Shown: piece by piece, positions 13,101 to 22,424 of the stretch
Numbering within the stretch: the first letter of the stretch is position 1
How the letters are laid out: each line of letters begins with the position of its first letter
Assembly: GCA_026182355.1 (NCBI GenBank)
Contig: JAPFBL010000235.1
Span: 984,001-1,048,000, forward strand
Source: Hermatobates lingyangjiaoensis
Lineage: Eukaryota > Arthropoda > Insecta > Hemiptera > Hermatobatidae
Direction of reading: 5' to 3'
Length of the DNA stretch: 64,000 nt
Made by a program: the position numbers and the translations under genes
Notes under the pieces: generated by a model
The model's input: only the letters and a program-made list of their open reading frames with translations
What the model was told of the DNA's origin: nothing
Database searches by the model: none

Positions 13101-13252
13101 ATCAAAGGTTCAATAAATATTTAGTTAAATAATGCTCAGTGGAGTCCCCGCTCTGCCTTCCTGCGGAACTCTTCACCTCCTGATGACGACGATGGTCGAA
13201 ATATAGAAGTGAGTTATTCCTATGTCTATCCGTGTGCTATCTTTTTTTAATT

Positions 13253-13255
<3 letters not shown>
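13101..13255 (+). mobile_element. PLE-type 3' tip with hammerhead-like core
   Basis: The tip reads CTCTTCACCTC, CTGATGA (13180-13186), C, GAC, loop GATG, GTC, GAAA, TATA, GAAGTGAG, and ends at the (TA)n tract beginning at 13256. The flanks TTCACCTC and GAAGTGAG pair at seven of eight positions. A related tip lies at 59,330-59,496, also ending at (TA)n. This is the minimal hammerhead layout described for PLE terminal repeats. Confidence 0.7.

Positions 13256-13290
<35 letters not shown>
13256..13290. repeat. (TA)n tract joining two PLE tips
   Basis: An uninterrupted TA run between a plus-strand PLE tip on the left and a minus-strand PLE end on the right, so two PLE termini meet tail to tail at a microsatellite. 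Confidence 0.9.
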
Positions 13291-13294
<4 letters not shown>

Positions 13295-13450
13295 AGGAAC
13301 GCTCCAAATTTGGCTTGAATCTGTTTCTTACATAATTTCTCCAATTTCCGGAATTCCTTCATCGTCTCTTTATTAAAACTATAAAGCTTATTATCTATAT
13401 TACTAATCGACATGTTTCGAATTACCACATTCATCATCAGGACAATATTG
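13291..13450 (-). mobile_element. PLE terminal repeat: hammerhead-like core plus N-terminal coding start
   Basis: On the minus strand the order is CTGATGA, T, GAAT, loop, ATTC, GAAAC, ATGTC (about 13405-13440). An open frame follows whose end reads FRKLEKLCKKQIQ, then AKFGAFLN, and meets (TA)n right after FLN. Pieces at 40.5, 19.9, 31.15 and 57.5 kb encode the same domain and join (TA)n at the same place. In PLEs the coding start lies within the terminal repeat, which explains this fragment at the element's 3' end. Confidence 0.75.
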
Positions 13451-13599
13451 AGAGTAATAGTGACTTAGCCAGTTTATAAATAGAAGGTGCATTTGTATAG
13501 GAATGTTTACAGTACATCGCCCTTGGATCAGGGAACATTACGGGGAGTTAAGGTAGGGTGGTTGGACTCACCTTCTACATATCTAATCTGGGTCAGTCT

Positions 13600-14000
13600 G
13601 TTGGAAAACTGTTTTAAAATTCTACATGAATTATTAAGTTGGTGTTTATAGATGGCTACTTTCTCTTGAATTATTATTGCTTCCATTAATTATAATTTAA
13701 AATGGTTTTCATTCTCTGGCAGTAATTTTTTTTTAATTGACTTCATTTTTTTGTAAGTTTTGACTTGTAAACTGATATTGTTTGATATTTTGGAAAACTG
13801 GCAGAAAAGTGCATTGTTATTTTTCTGGACAATGATGTTGATATCATTCCTATATATGCGCTTTTACGGGCCTCGCAGCTCCCGATATTACATCATTACT
13901 CATAAAAAAGGTCAAGATTTGTTTTTTTTTGATCTTTTGACGTTTGGACTATTCTTCATTATCAAACTGCCGATTGAAGAGCCTTGGTAATAAGTTATCA
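13600..14000 (-). pseudogene. Degenerate PLE GIY-YIG endonuclease domain and C-terminus
   Basis: The minus-strand translation in one frame gives SLIMKNSPNVK, then after a frameshift FYE, two stops, CNIGSCEARKSAYIGM, STSLSRKITMHF and VYKSKL. Further on, in another frame, come ENENHFKL and LMEAIIIQEK. These line up piece by piece with the GIY-YIG region at 39,903-40,214 (YNCTIGDCELLKSSYIG, TLSRRLTMHL, IESLCIKEKKP) and with the fragment at 25,888-26,160. GIY-YIG is the endonuclease of PLE integration. At least two frameshifts and three stops make it dead. The terminal repeat at 13,291-13,450 lies directly downstream in the same orientation. Confidence 0.8.
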
Positions 14001-14051
14001 GAGCATTATTTAACTTTATATAATCATATGAAGTACTGCTTCCAAGTTTTA

Positions 14052-14090
14052 CACACATACACACAAACACACACACACATATATATATAT
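14052..14090. repeat. (CA)n/(TA)n microsatellite
   Basis: An imperfect CA run with several ACACAC blocks passes into a short TA run that borders the family G tip to its right. Confidence 0.85.
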
Positions 14091-14270
14091 ATAAATATAA
14101 AAAACTTTAAATCACACAGAACACGACACATAAAAAGATAAAATGCACTTACTGAATTCAATATTTCGAACTGTTGTTTGTCATCAGGAGAAGATTAGAT
14201 GACAGGGCAAAGTGAGAGGGATCTCCCTACGTTGATGGATGGGACGCAAGTCATACATTTATCTTATATA
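14091..14270 (-). mobile_element. Family G PLE-type tip, minus strand
   Basis: The minus strand carries CTGATGA, C, a decayed hairpin, GTTC, GAAATATTGAATTCAGTAAG, and then the terminal part ending TTTAAAGTTTTT next to (TA)n. The plus-strand segment at 57,595-57,712 is the same tip with an intact GAAC/GTTC hairpin. Non-coding. Confidence 0.7.
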
Positions 14271-14281
<11 letters not shown>

Positions 14282-14304
<23 letters not shown>

Positions 14305-14535
14305 ATGATTAAACCACAATAAGAAATGGGAAAACAAGACTAAGATCTTTCAACCGTAACAAGCGGTCTTCATCAGAGTTAAAAACCCAACTAAACCCAA
14401 AACTCAGTTAGGTTTTTGACTCTGACGAAGACCGCTTGTTACGGTTGAAAGATCTTAGTCTTGTTTTCCCATTTCTTATTGTGGTTTGATCATTGATTGT
14501 TATTTCACGTGTTTATGTGAAATTTTTATATATAT
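14282..14535. mobile_element. Family A fold-back, well preserved
   Basis: Two inverted arms are separated by a short AACCCAACT-type centre. The right arm reads, on plus: GACT (14418-14421), CTGACGA (14422-14428), A, GACCG, loop, CGGTT, GAAA (14447-14450), GATC, TT, AGTC (14457-14460). GACT pairs with AGTC (helix I), GACCG with CGGTT (helix II), and G with C across AT (helix III). The outer end is a CACGTGTTTATGTG hairpin followed by TA repeats. About twenty related units occur in the window. Confidence 0.8.
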
Positions 14536-14720
14536 AAAATGATTTTACAATAAGCATGTGAAATAACAATCAACTCTTAAACTGCACTAAGAATTGATAA
14601 AAAATGTCAAAGATATTCAACTGTTAGACGCGGTCTTCGTCAGAGTCAAATACCAACTGAAAATAGAATATCCTATTTTTTTTCTCATTTCATACTGTTG
14701 TTTGAACGTTTATATTTTTT
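14536..14720. mobile_element. Family A fold-back, diverged
   Basis: The arms start with AAGCATGTGAAATAACAATCA and end with a TTGTTTGAACGTTTATA-type sequence. The core in the left arm (ACGCGGTCTTCGTCAGAGTC) is recognisable on the minus strand as CTGACGA followed by a hairpin. The right arm has lost it. Confidence 0.6.
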
Positions 14721-14734
14721 ATGCATATACCTAT

Positions 14735-14945
14735 ATATCAATGATTAAACCACAATAAGAAATGGGAAAACAAGACTAAGATCTTTCAACCGTAACAAGC
14801 GGTCTTCGTCAGAGTCAAAAACCCAACTGAACACTAGATGCAGAAAACATCTGGTGAGGAGTTGAGAAGAGTGGAAGGGAAGAGTGGTTTAATCATTGAT
14901 TGTTGTTTCACGTGTTTATGTAAAATCTTTTTATACCTATATATA
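14735..14945. mobile_element. Family A arm with replaced centre and right arm
   Basis: The left arm is near-identical to the unit at 14,282 up to AACCCAACTGAAC. The right half keeps only the outermost GGTTTAATCATTGATTGTT and the CACGTGTTTATG end. The middle is unrelated GAGAAGAGTGGAAGG sequence, suggesting internal deletion or template switching. Confidence 0.65.
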
Positions 14946-15830
14946 TAACTATATAGGTATTAGTCATCGTCAAAGTTTCAGTGGTACTAAAACAAGTGAT
15001 GCAAAAACTTTGTAGTGATTTTGAGAAGAACGTGAGGCTAGGATGTATTATAAATACCGTAAAGTACAGAAAAGGGAACAAAAAGCTGAAAAGGCAAGTC
15101 AGGGTAAAGAAATGAGTTCAGTAAGAAATAATTAACAAATCCTCTACCAGCTGTCAACCCCTGAAAACAAGGCTTTTGCCCTAGTCAGTGATATCAACTT
15201 ACTGACACCAATTTAAATAAACCATTAATACATTTAATTGTATTTGATGTATTAAAATTATTCAAAGAGGATTGAAGATTTGACAGTAAACGCAGAAAAA
15301 GAAGGTTGTATGTGATTGTATGTGAAAAAACTAGTTCTTTTAATTAAGAAATCTTGGTCCATTTCTGAACTTTTTACTTTGCTTTAAACGGTACGTATAA
15401 AATATACATTTAAGAAGGCAATGGACGTAAAAAATCAATAATATAGATAAATTACCATTAAATATAATGTATAAGAATAAATAAAACTTCCTGTAGAGAA
15501 TAGTTATTCTAGAAATAAATTAGAAGAATACAGGAAAAGAAATTCAAATTATATAAGCAGATCATTTAAGTGGATTTATTTCTTTAGATTTAAACTCAGA
15601 GCACAGAGCTTGAGGAACCCAATTTATACTTGATCCTTAGAATATCACAGCCAAGTGATATTGTTATATTCAAGAAAAACCTGTTGGAAAACCATTCATT
15701 TATTCTTGTTTGTTTGTTTTTCTGCTATTTGTTTTATTTGATATAAGTCTTTTTTTTTAAATTTTCAACTATTCTCGAAGTAGCTCTGTTAACATATATA
15801 GATACTCAGTTGGTTTCTATTCGCTTTTTA
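14946..15830. other. AT-rich DNA with nothing recognised
   Basis: No recognisable gene, RNA or repeat. Confidence 0.45.
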
Positions 15831-15834
15831 CCAT

Positions 15835-16300
15835 GTGTACTCGGCGCATTATTTCTTCCTTACTCAAAAATTTAGACCTAAATATGAGTCTGTAGTTGTT
15901 TTCAAATTTTTTTTTTCAGCTTTCTTAAGACAAACGTTTTTCCTATGTGATTTAAAAACATTAGAAGAACAAATTAGAACTTGTCGACAAATAGTTGCCT
16001 CATCAGGAGACAAAATGTGACCTGAATTACAGGCAAACAGAAGGTAATAATGATGGTTTTCATAAACGATCCGAAACGAACAAATATAGTTCAATATAGA
16101 AAAAGAAACAGAGAAATTAAAAGCACACACTTACAGTCTCTAATCTACGATTTGAAGAGAGGGAAACCAAGCGCACTGCTTCAGAGAAGGTTGGAGACCC
16201 AACCTTCTTGGTTTCCCTCTCTTATCTCTCCTCATGACGGTTCAAATCTAAAATTAGAGACTGTAAGTGTGTACTTTTAATTTTTCTATGTTTCTTTTTC

Positions 16301-16302
<2 letters not shown>
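15835..16302. mobile_element. Family C fold-back and adjoining tip remnant
   Basis: Arms of about 60-70 bases centred near 16,195 repeat the family C sequence (ACACTTACAGTCTCTAAT on the left, its complement on the right), as at 5.3-5.8 kb. The left flank at about 15,990 contains CTCATCAGG, on minus CCTGATGAG, without a following GAAA. The right arm ends at the (TA)n tract 16,303-16,345. Confidence 0.65.

Positions 16303-16345
<43 letters not shown>
16303..16345. repeat. (TA)n at the 5' break of a PLE copy
   Basis: A TA run of about 43 bases separates the family C arm from the truncated left end of the PLE coding region. An open frame reads through it as alternating Tyr-Ile, which is an artefact. 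Confidence 0.9.
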
Positions 16346-16347
<2 letters not shown>

Positions 16348-17310
16348 CCCTTTACTCATCAAGTGTCCAATAACCTTATTACATTTTTGGATGTCAGCGT
16401 CACCTACGATGGGGGTCATCTTTCTACATCTGTCCATATCAAGCCTACTAACGCCCAGCAGTACCTTCATTTCAATAGTTGCCATCCCTCCCACGTAAAA
16501 AAAGGTATCCCCAGATCATTGTCCATACGCCTCCATAAAATTTGTAGCAGAATAAAAGATCGTTCCTTCCAAATAGATTTATTGAAACAGAAATTTTCTG
16601 ACCGAGGATATCCTTCTAATTTCATTAACAACCGTATAGTCCCTGCAGACGTTCATCATAATTCAGGTCCTAGGAGGGATTGCAGTGACTCTAATTTCCT
16701 CATCACCACTTATTTTCCTGGTGCTCATAGGCTGGGTGCAGTTGTCAGGGAGTTTTTCCCTATACTTTCTTCTTCCTCCTGTACTTCTTCAGTCTTTAGT
16801 GAGCCACCTTCCATTTCCTATCGCAAACCTGCTAATCTTCAATCTATCTTCTCTCACATCTCTTCTCCTAAGCCTCCAAAAACTGCTGGTGGTATGGTTC
16901 AATGTGGACGTCGTGGATGTCTTACTTGTCCTATCATCAGTCCTGTTCCTTCCTTTACCTCTGTCCATAGTAAACGCACCTACTCTATCTCTCACAAGAC
17001 CTCTTGTACCTCTGGTAACTGCGTTTACCGTTTGGATTGCACCCATTGTGATTCTTTTTATGTGGGTTTGGCTTCCACCAAGCTAAGCCTGCGTATGAAT
17101 AATCACAGGTCATCCGTTGGCAAACGCAGTGACCTTCCCGTTGCTACTCATGCCAGTTCTCACGGACTCAGTTTTAATGACTGTTTCCGTGTACAGGTCC
17201 TGAGGCAGATTGATCAGACTAATTCGAAAGTTACTCTGAGAGCTTCAGAAGAAGCACTTATTAGTCTTCTGGGCGGTAGATCGGCTCCTAGGCTTAACCT
17301 CAATCGTTGA
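16345..17310 (+). CDS. PLE polyprotein, 5'-truncated: RT thumb, Cys linker, GIY-YIG endonuclease
   Basis: About 321 codons open to a TGA at 17308-17310. The N-terminal catalytic two-thirds of the reverse transcriptase is missing. What remains starts just before the conserved ITFLDVSV motif, followed by HIKPTNAQQYLHFNS and HPSHVKKGIPRSL, the thumb block typical of PLE RTs. A linker with a Cys cluster, CGRRGCLTC (about 16,900-16,930), precedes the endonuclease: NCVYRLDCTHC then FYVG (17,018-17,067), with LSLRMNNHRSS after it. The GIY-YIG core uses VY and YVG. There is no internal stop or frameshift, so this copy is fairly young although truncated. I chose the start after (TA)n because the upstream Met lies in another repeat. 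The linker is unlike that of the 38-kb PLE, so a second PLE lineage is present. Confidence 0.88.
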
Positions 17311-17583
17311 TTTTTTTTTTTTTTTTAAGTTGTTGTCAGCTTTTAATTTTATTTTAGTTAAATGTTTTCATTTTTTAATTTTTATTTGGCTTTTATCTCT
17401 TTATCTTCCCTGTCTACCTTTCCTCCGAAAGTTGGCTACACTGTTTGAGTGCTTCAGTTCGAACGCCAAGTCAGTCGTTATCAGCCTTTGGAGCGATTCA
17501 CTTCTTTTCCTGAAGACGAGGACATCGAAATATAGTGGTGAGTTCAGTGGTTTCCTTTCTATGTGTTCTTTTTTAAATTCTAG
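17311..17583 (+). mobile_element. 3' end of the 16-kb PLE with hammerhead-like core
   Basis: Starting with a T-rich run after the stop, this continues in the same orientation to CTGAAGA (17510-17516), a short GA/TC hairpin and GAAATATAG, and ends ...AAATTCTAGTTTA at (TA)n (17,584). A minus-strand copy of its last 115 bases is at 57,147-57,262, also ending at (TA)n, which fixes the terminus. The hairpin is weak, so activity is doubtful. Confidence 0.75.
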
Positions 17584-17605
17584 TTTATATATATATATAT
17601 ATATA

Positions 17606-17800
17606 TCAATGATCAAACCACAATATGAAATGGGGAAAAAAACACTAAGATCTTTCAACCGGAACAAGCGGTCTTCGTAGGGGGTTTCTTACTCTGAAGA
17701 AGACCGCTTGTTACGGTTAAAAGATCTTAGTATTTTTCCCCATTTCATATTGTTGTTTGGTCATTGATTGATATTTCACGTATTTATGTGAAATGTTGTT
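17606..17800. mobile_element. Family A fold-back
   Basis: Inverted arms run from ATCAATGATCAAACCACAAT to its complement near 17,765. The right arm keeps GAAGACCGCTTGTTACGGTT but has CTGAAGA in place of CTGACGA and AAAA in place of GAAA. It ends in the TTTCACGTATTTATGTGAAA hairpin and TA repeats. Confidence 0.7.
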
Positions 17801-17819
17801 ATATATATATATAACATAA

Positions 17820-18285
17820 ATTAAGATATCAAAAGTAAAATTTAGAATTATGTTTTTGAGAAGTTGAATCAATTTTTGTTTAGGGTCTCTTTTTAACCCT
17901 CTACAAGTTGTAAATTAGTTAAGTTTAGAAGTTAAACAAAACCACTATTTAGTAAGAATGCAATGTCGTATTTTTGACAACACATAATGAAAAACCTAAT
18001 ATAAATTGGGGAGAAGTAAAACACGAGGAGATAGTGTTTTCCTTTGTTCCTGCTCTCCTTTGATCAACCTGTCATGTTCAATTTTTTTTTTACCTTTCTG
18101 GTCACATTCTGCACCCTTCAACTCCAAAACATACCCTTTTAGTCCATTTATTTATCTTTTGACTCTACTGAGGACGGTTACTTGATTATAAACCTTAGTC
18201 CTGTTTCAAAATTTCTTTTTATTTTATGCATTAATTTTCATTGTCAAAAGTTGACAATAAACCTAACATGGTTGCACAAATAATT
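17820..18285. other. AT-rich DNA with nothing recognised
   Basis: No gene or repeat recognised. A TTGAC-rich stretch near 18,160-18,260 has no assigned function. Confidence 0.4.
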
Positions 18286-18289
18286 CTGA

Positions 18290-18535
18290 AAAAAAAAAAG
18301 TCAATCAAACGTTTCCGTTTTTATTTGAAACCTTTTTCATAGGCTCATATCACATCCATATGTTTTTCTTAAATTAGGGGTTTTTATGAGAGTATAAGAA
18401 GAACATATGGATGTTATATGAGCCTATGAATAAGGTTTTAAATAAAAACCAAAACGCAGGCATTGAGAGTTTAATTTGAACCTGAAGAACTGACCGAGTC
18501 CCGATAAATTTTAGTTTTGTATATATATATATGGG
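18290..18535. mobile_element. Family B fold-back
   Basis: Arms with AAACCTTTTTCATAGGCTCA on the left and its complement on the right are followed by GAACTGACCGAGTCCCGATA and TA repeats. The core reads CTATGAA-AAGGTTTTAAATAAAACC in related copies, a longer hairpin followed there by GAAACG. Here the GAAACG is altered. Confidence 0.65.
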
Positions 18536-18945
18536 TTACTGGGCTGGTTACTTGCCGTTGCGTCTACAACTTGCTTTGTCTGCCTTTCTCTTTCTCCTTA
18601 GACGAAATACCCAAAAATTTGAGTTTGTAAGTTTGAAACGAACAGTTTCCTTACTATAAGTATTATTTTTTTTCGATTTTGGTCTCGTATTGTGTCCAGT
18701 TTGGATCGTCTTTCTGATTTCATAGTGAATATACATGCATATAAGATTTTACATAAATACGTGAAATAACAATAAATGATCAAACCACAATATGAAATGG
18801 GGAAAAGAACAAGATTTTTCAACCGTAACAAGTGGTCTTAGTCAGAGTCAAAAAAACAACTAAGTTTTTGTTTTTGAGGAGTGAGTTGGATTTTTGACTT
18901 TGACCGCTTGTTACGGTTGAAATATCTTAGCTTTTTTTTTACATA
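18536..18945. mobile_element. PLE-type tip next to a family A fold-back
   Basis: 18,540-18,735 resembles the tips at 30.4 and 37.3 kb (GACGAAATACCCAAAAATTTGAGTTTGTAAGT, with CTTTCTCTTTCTCC before it). 18,745-18,945 is a diverged family A fold-back with a TAACAAGTGGTCTTAGTCAG left core and a right core lacking most of CTGACGA. Confidence 0.6.
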
Positions 18946-18954
18946 TATATTTAT

Positions 18955-19165
18955 ATATTTTGATGAAAGTATCGACCGTGGAATAGGAAGAAAACTAAAG
19001 TTTATCGGTACTCGGTCAGTTCCGAGTCCTGATAACCTTTAGTTATATATATATATATATATATATATATTACGTTGGCATTAAACCAAAAACAGAAACG
19101 TTAGCATTGAGAGTTTAATTTGAACCTGAAAAGCGGACCGAGTCCCGATAAACTTTAGTTATATA
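18955..19165. mobile_element. Family B arms flanking (TA)n
   Basis: The left piece (GTATCGACCGTGGAATAGG, then ACTCGGTCAG) and the right piece (ACGTTAGCATTGAGAGTTT, then GACCGAGTCCCGATAAA) are opposite halves of family B, separated by (TA)n at about 19,045-19,070. The hairpin core is lost from both. Confidence 0.6.
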
Positions 19166-19167
19166 TA

Positions 19168-19404
19168 TATATATTGTGTCAAACTGAATTGCCTTAATCA
19201 AACATAACTTTCTTTTAAGCAGTTTTTCATATTTTCTAGCTAATTTCAATTCGTCTTGATTCAGCTTGTGAATTCAGCTAGTGAATCAAGACGAATTGAT
19301 TTTAGCTAGAAAATATGAAAAACTGCTTAAAAGAAAGTTATGTTTGATTAAGGCAATTCAGTTTAACACAATTTGTATAAAAGAAGGTCTGCTCTCTATT
19401 TATG

Positions 19405-19410
<6 letters not shown>
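19168..19410. mobile_element. Fold-back of a PLE N-terminal coding piece
   Basis: The right arm, read on plus from about 19,275, encodes DELILARKYEKLLKRKLC, LIKAIQFN and TICIKEGLLSIYANI, then meets (TA)n. The left arm (about 19,175-19,262) is its inverted copy. The KEGLLxxxAN segment matches KEGLLPKFTN encoded at 19,490 (minus) and 38,222 (minus), identifying this as the N-terminal domain of another PLE lineage. The fragment ends before any RT motif. Confidence 0.7.

Positions 19411-19456
<46 letters not shown>
19411..19456. repeat. (TA)n tract between two PLE N-terminal pieces
   Basis: About 46 bases of TA repeats. The left neighbour ends after a plus-strand KEGLLSIYANI frame and the right neighbour starts with a minus-strand KEGLLPKFTN frame, so homologous ends of two PLE lineages face each other. 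Confidence 0.9.
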
Positions 19457-19462
<6 letters not shown>

Positions 19463-20005
19463 TTTGTAAATTTAGGGAGCAATCCTTCTTTTATGCATGT
19501 TTTGTTGAACGACCTTCGTACTGTGGCATGAATCAATTTCATAGTCGATCTTTCAAGTTTTCTCACCTTTGATTTAAATCTTTCTGGTATTAAATACACC
19601 AGTTCTCCAAAAGATTTATTTTTCAATACTGACATGTTTCGGTCTCCTAGACCATCTTCAGAGTTAAACATATTTACAAAAACTTATTCCTACTAATCAC
19701 AACTATATACACTATACTATACATTTCCTAAATTAACACAATAATTTTCAAAAACATCAAGAAATAATTCTATCACCAAAATAAACATTTGCTTAAAGCA
19801 GTTTTTGCCACCTGTCATAATGAGGTGTACCTATTAACTTCATAAAATGCCTCTAGGTTCCGAAACATGTCAGTATTGAAAAATCAATCTTTTGGAGAAC
19901 TGGTGTATTTAATACCAGAAAGATTTAAATCAAAGGTGAGAAAACTTGAAAGATCGACTATGAAATTGATTCATGCCACAGTACAAAGGTCGTTCAACAA
20001 AACAT
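19457..20005. mobile_element. Fold-back of PLE terminal repeat with hammerhead-like core
   Basis: The left arm (19,470-19,665, minus) encodes FGELVYLIPERFKSKVRKLE, then SFNKTCIKEGLLPKFTN. Its upstream end on minus is ACT, CTGAAGA, T, GGTC, loop, GACC, GAAAC, ATGTC, AGT. ACT pairs with AGT and GGTC with GACC, a complete hammerhead-like core (19,625-19,665). The right arm (19,858-20,003, plus) repeats GAAACATGTCAGTATTG through TCGTTCAACAAAACA and joins (TA)n right after FNKT. The centre (about 190 bases) is not recognised. Confidence 0.75.
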
Positions 20006-20044
20006 ATATATATATATAATATGTATGTATATATATTCGTATAT

Positions 20045-20087
<43 letters not shown>

Positions 20088-20100
20088 ATGTATATATATA
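20005..20100. repeat. Long imperfect (TA)n tract
   Basis: TA repeats with occasional GTATG interruptions follow directly on the FNKT codons of the PLE fragment. Confidence 0.9.
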
Positions 20101-20399
20101 AGTATCTTATCAGCTGTATGATATGAAAGAGCCTATTCTTAAATCAGAAAAGTAACCTTAGGTTATAATAACTTGAAAATGACTTCATCTTGAAAAATAA
20201 TTCTAGTATCATTGTATTAATATTCAAATCCATTATACCTTCTGATTTGTTTTCTTAGACGTCCGACCGGTTTCACATGTGGAGCATCTTCAAGTAATAC
20301 TACTTGATTCACGAGATATGACGGAATAATATATTTAGATGATGTTTACTAACCTCTGTGGTGTTAGCAATATACGTGTTATATATCCATATATAATCT

Positions 20400-20550
20400 A
20401 TAACAAGATTTCATAATAAACACGTGAAATAACAATGAATGATCAAACCACAATATCAATCGGTTTTTGACTCTGACGAAGACAGCTTATTATTGTGGAA
20501 AGATCATAGTTTTTTTTCCCTTTTCAGGCTATGGTTTGATCATTGTCTAT
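20400..20550. mobile_element. Family A fold-back with shortened left arm
   Basis: The left arm holds only CACGTGAAATAACAATGAATG and ATCAAACCACAATAT. The right arm has CTCTGACGAAGACAGC, a decayed hairpin, GGAAAGATCATAG, and ends GGTTTGATCATTG. The GAAA is present (GGAAAGATC), but helix II has mismatches. Confidence 0.6.
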
Positions 20551-20552
20551 AC

Positions 20553-20589
<37 letters not shown>

Positions 20590-20592
<3 letters not shown>

Positions 20593-20722
20593 GGTAACTC
20601 ACCACAAATTAGAGAAGATAGTCGCTCTAAGGCCTTTCGTTTTCACGTCGTCAGAGAGCACGAAAACGAAAGGCCTTAGAGCGACTATCTTCTCTAATTT
20701 GTGGTGAGTTACCTGAATATTT
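20590..20722. mobile_element. Family E palindrome whose centre cuts a hammerhead-like core
   Basis: Near-perfect inverted arms (about 60 bases each) run from CAGGTAACTCACCACAAATT to its complement. On the minus strand, 20,659 down to 20,624 reads GCTCT, CTGACGA, C, GT-AC hairpin, GAAA, GGCC, TT, AGAGC. The flanks GCTCT and AGAGC are fully complementary, and GGCC-TT matches the position of GATC-TT in family A. The plus-strand arm starts inside the hairpin and so lacks CUGANGA. It lies between (TA)n tracts at 20,549-20,589 and about 20,740. Confidence 0.75.
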
Positions 20723-20759
20723 ATATCACGTGTTATTGTGTATATATATATATATATAC

Positions 20760-21650
20760 CATTATTTATTTTAATAGTATTTTATTATTACCATTGTTTT
20801 ATTTTAATGGTATCTAATGTCAGGATAAAGAAATACATTGTTTAGACAGCTGAATATGTTTACCATAAAATGAATCATCAATTAAATATTTTCATATTTT
20901 TTTTTAACTAGATGGTTTTAAATAGAGACATTTTTGAAACTTAAGCTAATATAGATCTAGAAAGAGATAAAAAAGTTTTACGAAAATTCTAATGCACATA
21001 AAGACAGACCAAGGAATAAACAGGAAATTTTTTTCCTTCAACTGTTCTATTACTGAGACATATTTGTGGAGGACATCGTGATAGGAACAAAAATGCAACT
21101 ACAATGAAAAAAAGAACCTACATTAAATCACGAAATCTGCAATCACATACTTAGCTTAATCCGATAGTTCCTTAGAACGGAACTTTCTTTGTTTTAATAA
21201 TTTTGTAGAGGTTTGAATTCTATTTTATTAAATGTAGGATAATGTCCCACGAAATTGAAAAAGTCTAAACAAATTTATAACTATTAGGATAAAAAGTTTC
21301 TAAGAAACTTCTGGTTTCTGAAGTTTTGTGAACTGTTTTAAGAGAATACTACTTTTTGTTTTATTTAAATAGTAAAAACTTACTTTTTTGACAACAACAC
21401 GCTAAATTAAGAGGTACAGTTGGTAATGTAGTCAAGACATTAAATCTTTGATACAATAAATAGAACTTTTTAAACAAAATTTCCAACAAAAGAATTACCT
21501 TCAGTAGTTCTAAGAAGTATAAAGATGCACCTCATTTACTATGACAGTAGAGAGGAAATATGGAATAATTTCTTGCTACAAAAAAACGAAAAATAAAAAA
21601 AATATACTTACAATATTACAAATACACACTTAGATATATCAGTTACGAGA
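20760..21650. other. AT-rich DNA with nothing recognised
   Basis: No recognisable feature. Confidence 0.45.
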
Positions 21651-21654
21651 ATTG

Positions 21655-21990
21655 TAGTTGATGATACATAAACACTCAACTTTTATCAGAACTCGGTCAG
21701 TTCTTCAGTTTCAAATTGAACTCCTATTGGGAAGATTTATGGCTTTTATTTAAAACCTTTTTCCTAAGGAGATCTAGAAAATTTTGAAACAGAAGAACTT
21801 TTGAAAAGGAAACAATTTACGAATTTGAACAACAACTGTCTATTATTATAAATGTAATACTTGAGTTATTATGTTTTAGAATGTTATACATTTGGCTATG
21901 AAAAAGGTTTTAAATAAAACTGAAAACGTTAGAAAGTTAATTTTAACTGAAGTTTAATTTGAACCTGAAGAACTGACCGAATCATACTTA
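21655..21990. mobile_element. Family B fold-back
   Basis: The left arm has AACTCGGTCAGTTCTTCAG; the right arm has GGCTATGAAAAAGGTTTTAA, ATAAAACTGAAAACG and GAACCTGAAGAACTGACCGA. The hairpin before GAAAACG is preserved in the right arm. It ends at (TA)n (21,996). Confidence 0.65.
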
Positions 21991-21992
21991 AA

Positions 21993-22034
<42 letters not shown>

Positions 22035-22036
<2 letters not shown>

Positions 22037-22256
22037 AGATTTCACATAAACACGTGAAATAACAATCAATGATCAAACCACATTATGAAATGGGAAAACA
22101 ACACTAAGATCTTTCAACAGTAAGAAGTGGTTTTCGTCAGAATCAATAATCCAACTCAAACCCAACTCAGTTGGGTTTTTGACTCTGACGAAGACCGCTT
22201 GTTCCTGTTGAAAGTTCTTAGTCTTGTTTTCCCATTTCATATTGTGGTTTAATCAT
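22035..22256. mobile_element. Family A fold-back
   Basis: Arms start with the GATTTCACATAAACACGTGA hairpin and CAATCAATGATCAAACCAC. The right core is GACTCTGACGAAGACCGC, then TTGTTCCTGTTGAAAG. The centre is CAACTCAGTTGGG. Helix II is broken by CCTG in place of ACGG. Confidence 0.75.
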
Positions 22257-22424
22257 GGATGTGTATATATATTATGTTTCTTAGAATTTAGTACATTTTT
22301 TAGATTGGTATCAAACTTTTATTGCCGCCTATGTTACAAATAAAGGATATATCTACATCTACATTGCAAAATTGTTTAGCTGCAGAGATTTGAATGTTTT
22401 CTGTATTTATAGTATAGTTCTCTT

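Noticed and set aside
16267..16344. Upstream ATG extending the 16-kb PLE frame
   Set aside because: This part lies in a family C arm and a TA tract (alternating Tyr-Ile), not in PLE protein. The PLE-like sequence starts at 16,345.
20250..20300. Hammerhead-like GAAGATG...GAAACCGGTC on minus
   Set aside because: The hairpin GCTCC/GTG does not pair well and CUGANGA reads UUGAAGA. It was kept only as a comparison for 62,455.
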